A DNA stretch of 18,921 bases from Cerioporus squamosus. Taxonomy: Eukaryota > Basidiomycota > Agaricomycetes > Polyporales > Polyporaceae. Position numbers and translations under genes: made by a program. Where the stretch lies: positions 1-18,921 of the forward strand of contig JABYQS010000541.1 in NCBI GenBank assembly GCA_022592435.1, given 5' to 3'. Below, in pieces: positions 17,948 to 18,921 of this stretch. The notes beneath the pieces were generated by a model. The model was given only the letters and a program-made list of their open reading frames with translations. It had not been told where the DNA came from and ran no database searches. Within the stretch, counting starts at the first letter, position 1. Each line of letters begins with the position of its first letter.

Positions 17948-18771
17948 CTACATATGCAGCTGCTCCATCTTGACGCTAATCTGCGTGACTGACACGACCT
18001 GTTCATCTGATAGCTGCAACGCTCCCATCATAGCCACAATATTTCTCGTCACGTGCACTGGACAAGGCTTGGGAGGATGTCTACCACCTTGAGCACGTGG
18101 GCGAGGCACGCAACAAAGCACACTCTACTTGAGACACTCAGCATGGCCAGCAAGCATAGAGTACAGGAAACAAACTACGTACCACGACCTCGCACGCATC
18201 TGTGCAAATTTCGAACCAGGGTGCGAGGCGGCAGTGGTATATGTCATCGGGAGCAACGTGACGCCATCAATGAACTCCTCAAGCCATCCAAGGGTGCACT
18301 GGAACCGTCGCAGGTGAAGCCAAGTCATGCAGATGTCGCACATCCAAAGCGGTGTGCCCGGAGCATTGCGGTTGAAACCAACGCACAAGTCCAGTACCAT
18401 CGTGCGCACGCCGTGGGTTGCGAGAGGCACATCGATTCTGAGTATCAGGCTATGCATATGCGGATCCTCAAAATACCCATCACATGCGCCCTGTAACAGT
18501 ATGAAGACGGGCATCAGTCGGGGAGAATGGTCCAACGTACCTGGACATCCTCCTTGTGCAGCTCCATCCTGAGAATGATGTCTCCACCTGACTCCGTACC
18601 TCCACCAAAGCAGTGATAGTCTTGAGATATGACAGCTTGCGAGAACTGTTCCACAGGAGTTTGAGGCTCACGATGAGCATCAAGGAATCGAGCCTGAGGA
18701 TGTAGATCGCGAGGGCATAAGGGCACACTCTTGCGAGATATGCCTGGCAGGTAAGTGTGGGTCTTTGCCAT
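17948..18771 (-). CDS. Unrecognised protein, two or three exons
   Basis: Exon 1 (18541-18771) encodes 77 residues from MAKTHTYLPGISRKSVP. A 50-nt phase-0 intron (18491-18540; donor GTACGT, CTGAT branch, acceptor TTACAG) joins it in frame to exon 2 (18183-18490), with IDVPLATHGVRTMVLDL, GTPLWMCDICMTWLHL and WLEEFIDGVTLLPMTYTT. A further donor GTACGT at 18182 could lead, through a roughly 60-nt intron with a weak GAG acceptor, to a last exon ending ...VSVTQISVKMEQLHM at a TAG (17948-17950); this last exon is tentative. The frame also stays open for 16 residues above the chosen ATG (THGGNDDTLII directly before the Met), so the true start may be in an earlier exon. No membrane segment, signal peptide or known catalytic motif was recognised. 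It may be a host gene or transposon cargo. Confidence 0.5.
18491..18540 (-). other. Spliceosomal intron in unrecognised gene
   Basis: The 50-nt intron has a donor GTACGT, a CTGAT branch sequence about 22 nt before the end, and a TTACAG acceptor. Both junctions fall at codon boundaries (KEDVQ to GACDGYFEDP), so splicing gives a continuous frame of at least 179 codons. Confidence 0.65.
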
Positions 18772-18921
18772 AATGATGAGAGTGTCATCGTTGCCACCAT
18801 GAGTGTGCTTTTAAGTCATTCAGAAGGCCTAGGTAGGGAGTGTCATGACGATGGCCGAAGAGAAAGATTGGTTAGATGCGCAGTCCGGCCTGGCGCTACC
18901 TCCCGCCACACTGTCTGCAAT

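Overview
The window looks like a repeat-rich, gene-poor stretch of a filamentous basidiomycete (Agaricomycete) genome. The case rests on the mobile families seen (a Ty1/copia element, a pogo/Fot1-like transposase, and two tnp2-type transposases of the CACTA/EnSpm kind, all at different stages of decay) and on short spliceosomal introns of about 50-62 nt with GT...AG ends that restore reading frames on the minus strand. No bacterial-type operon, rRNA gene, CRISPR array or clear housekeeping gene was found. The species cannot be named from this sequence.

Layout from left to right. 1-2438: AT-rich, then pyrimidine-rich DNA with hairpins, a degenerate CTACAAG-type repeat and a faint remnant that may come from a LINE-type reverse transcriptase. 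2439-3962: a terminal-inverted-repeat element with a second inverted-repeat element (2739-3673) nested in its centre. Both halves of the outer element carry tRNA-like A-box/B-box sequences facing outward. 3963-5286: no gene, but a strong inverted repeat at 4369-4416 and a long pyrimidine-rich leader. 5287 to about 6985: a broken pogo-like DDE transposase. About 6985-11429: a GC-rich Ty1/copia element with a single long open gag-pol frame (7110-11045), a polypurine tract and a 3' LTR, but no 5' LTR. 11430-14189: a decayed plus-strand tnp2-like gene and an unassigned minus-strand remnant. 14190-14559: a second LTR of the same copia family, inverted relative to the first and about 98.7% identical to it by eye. 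14560-16486: a minus-strand, multi-intron tnp2-like transposase that this LTR interrupts. 16597-17805: a 1.2-kb element with 17-bp terminal inverted repeats and TAAT-rich subterminal repeats. 17948-18771: an unrecognised minus-strand gene of at least two exons.

Almost everything recognisable is a mobile element or a remnant of one, inserted into or fused with another. The copia element joins the tail of the pogo gene, a copia solo LTR sits inside a tnp2 gene, and one inverted-repeat element sits inside another. The copia polyprotein is still open although two in-frame deletions remove conserved parts of the reverse transcriptase, so it is probably dead for reverse transcription while looking intact as an ORF. 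The items least explained are the right-hand spliced gene, the outward-facing tRNA-like sequences in the nested element, and the missing 5' LTR.
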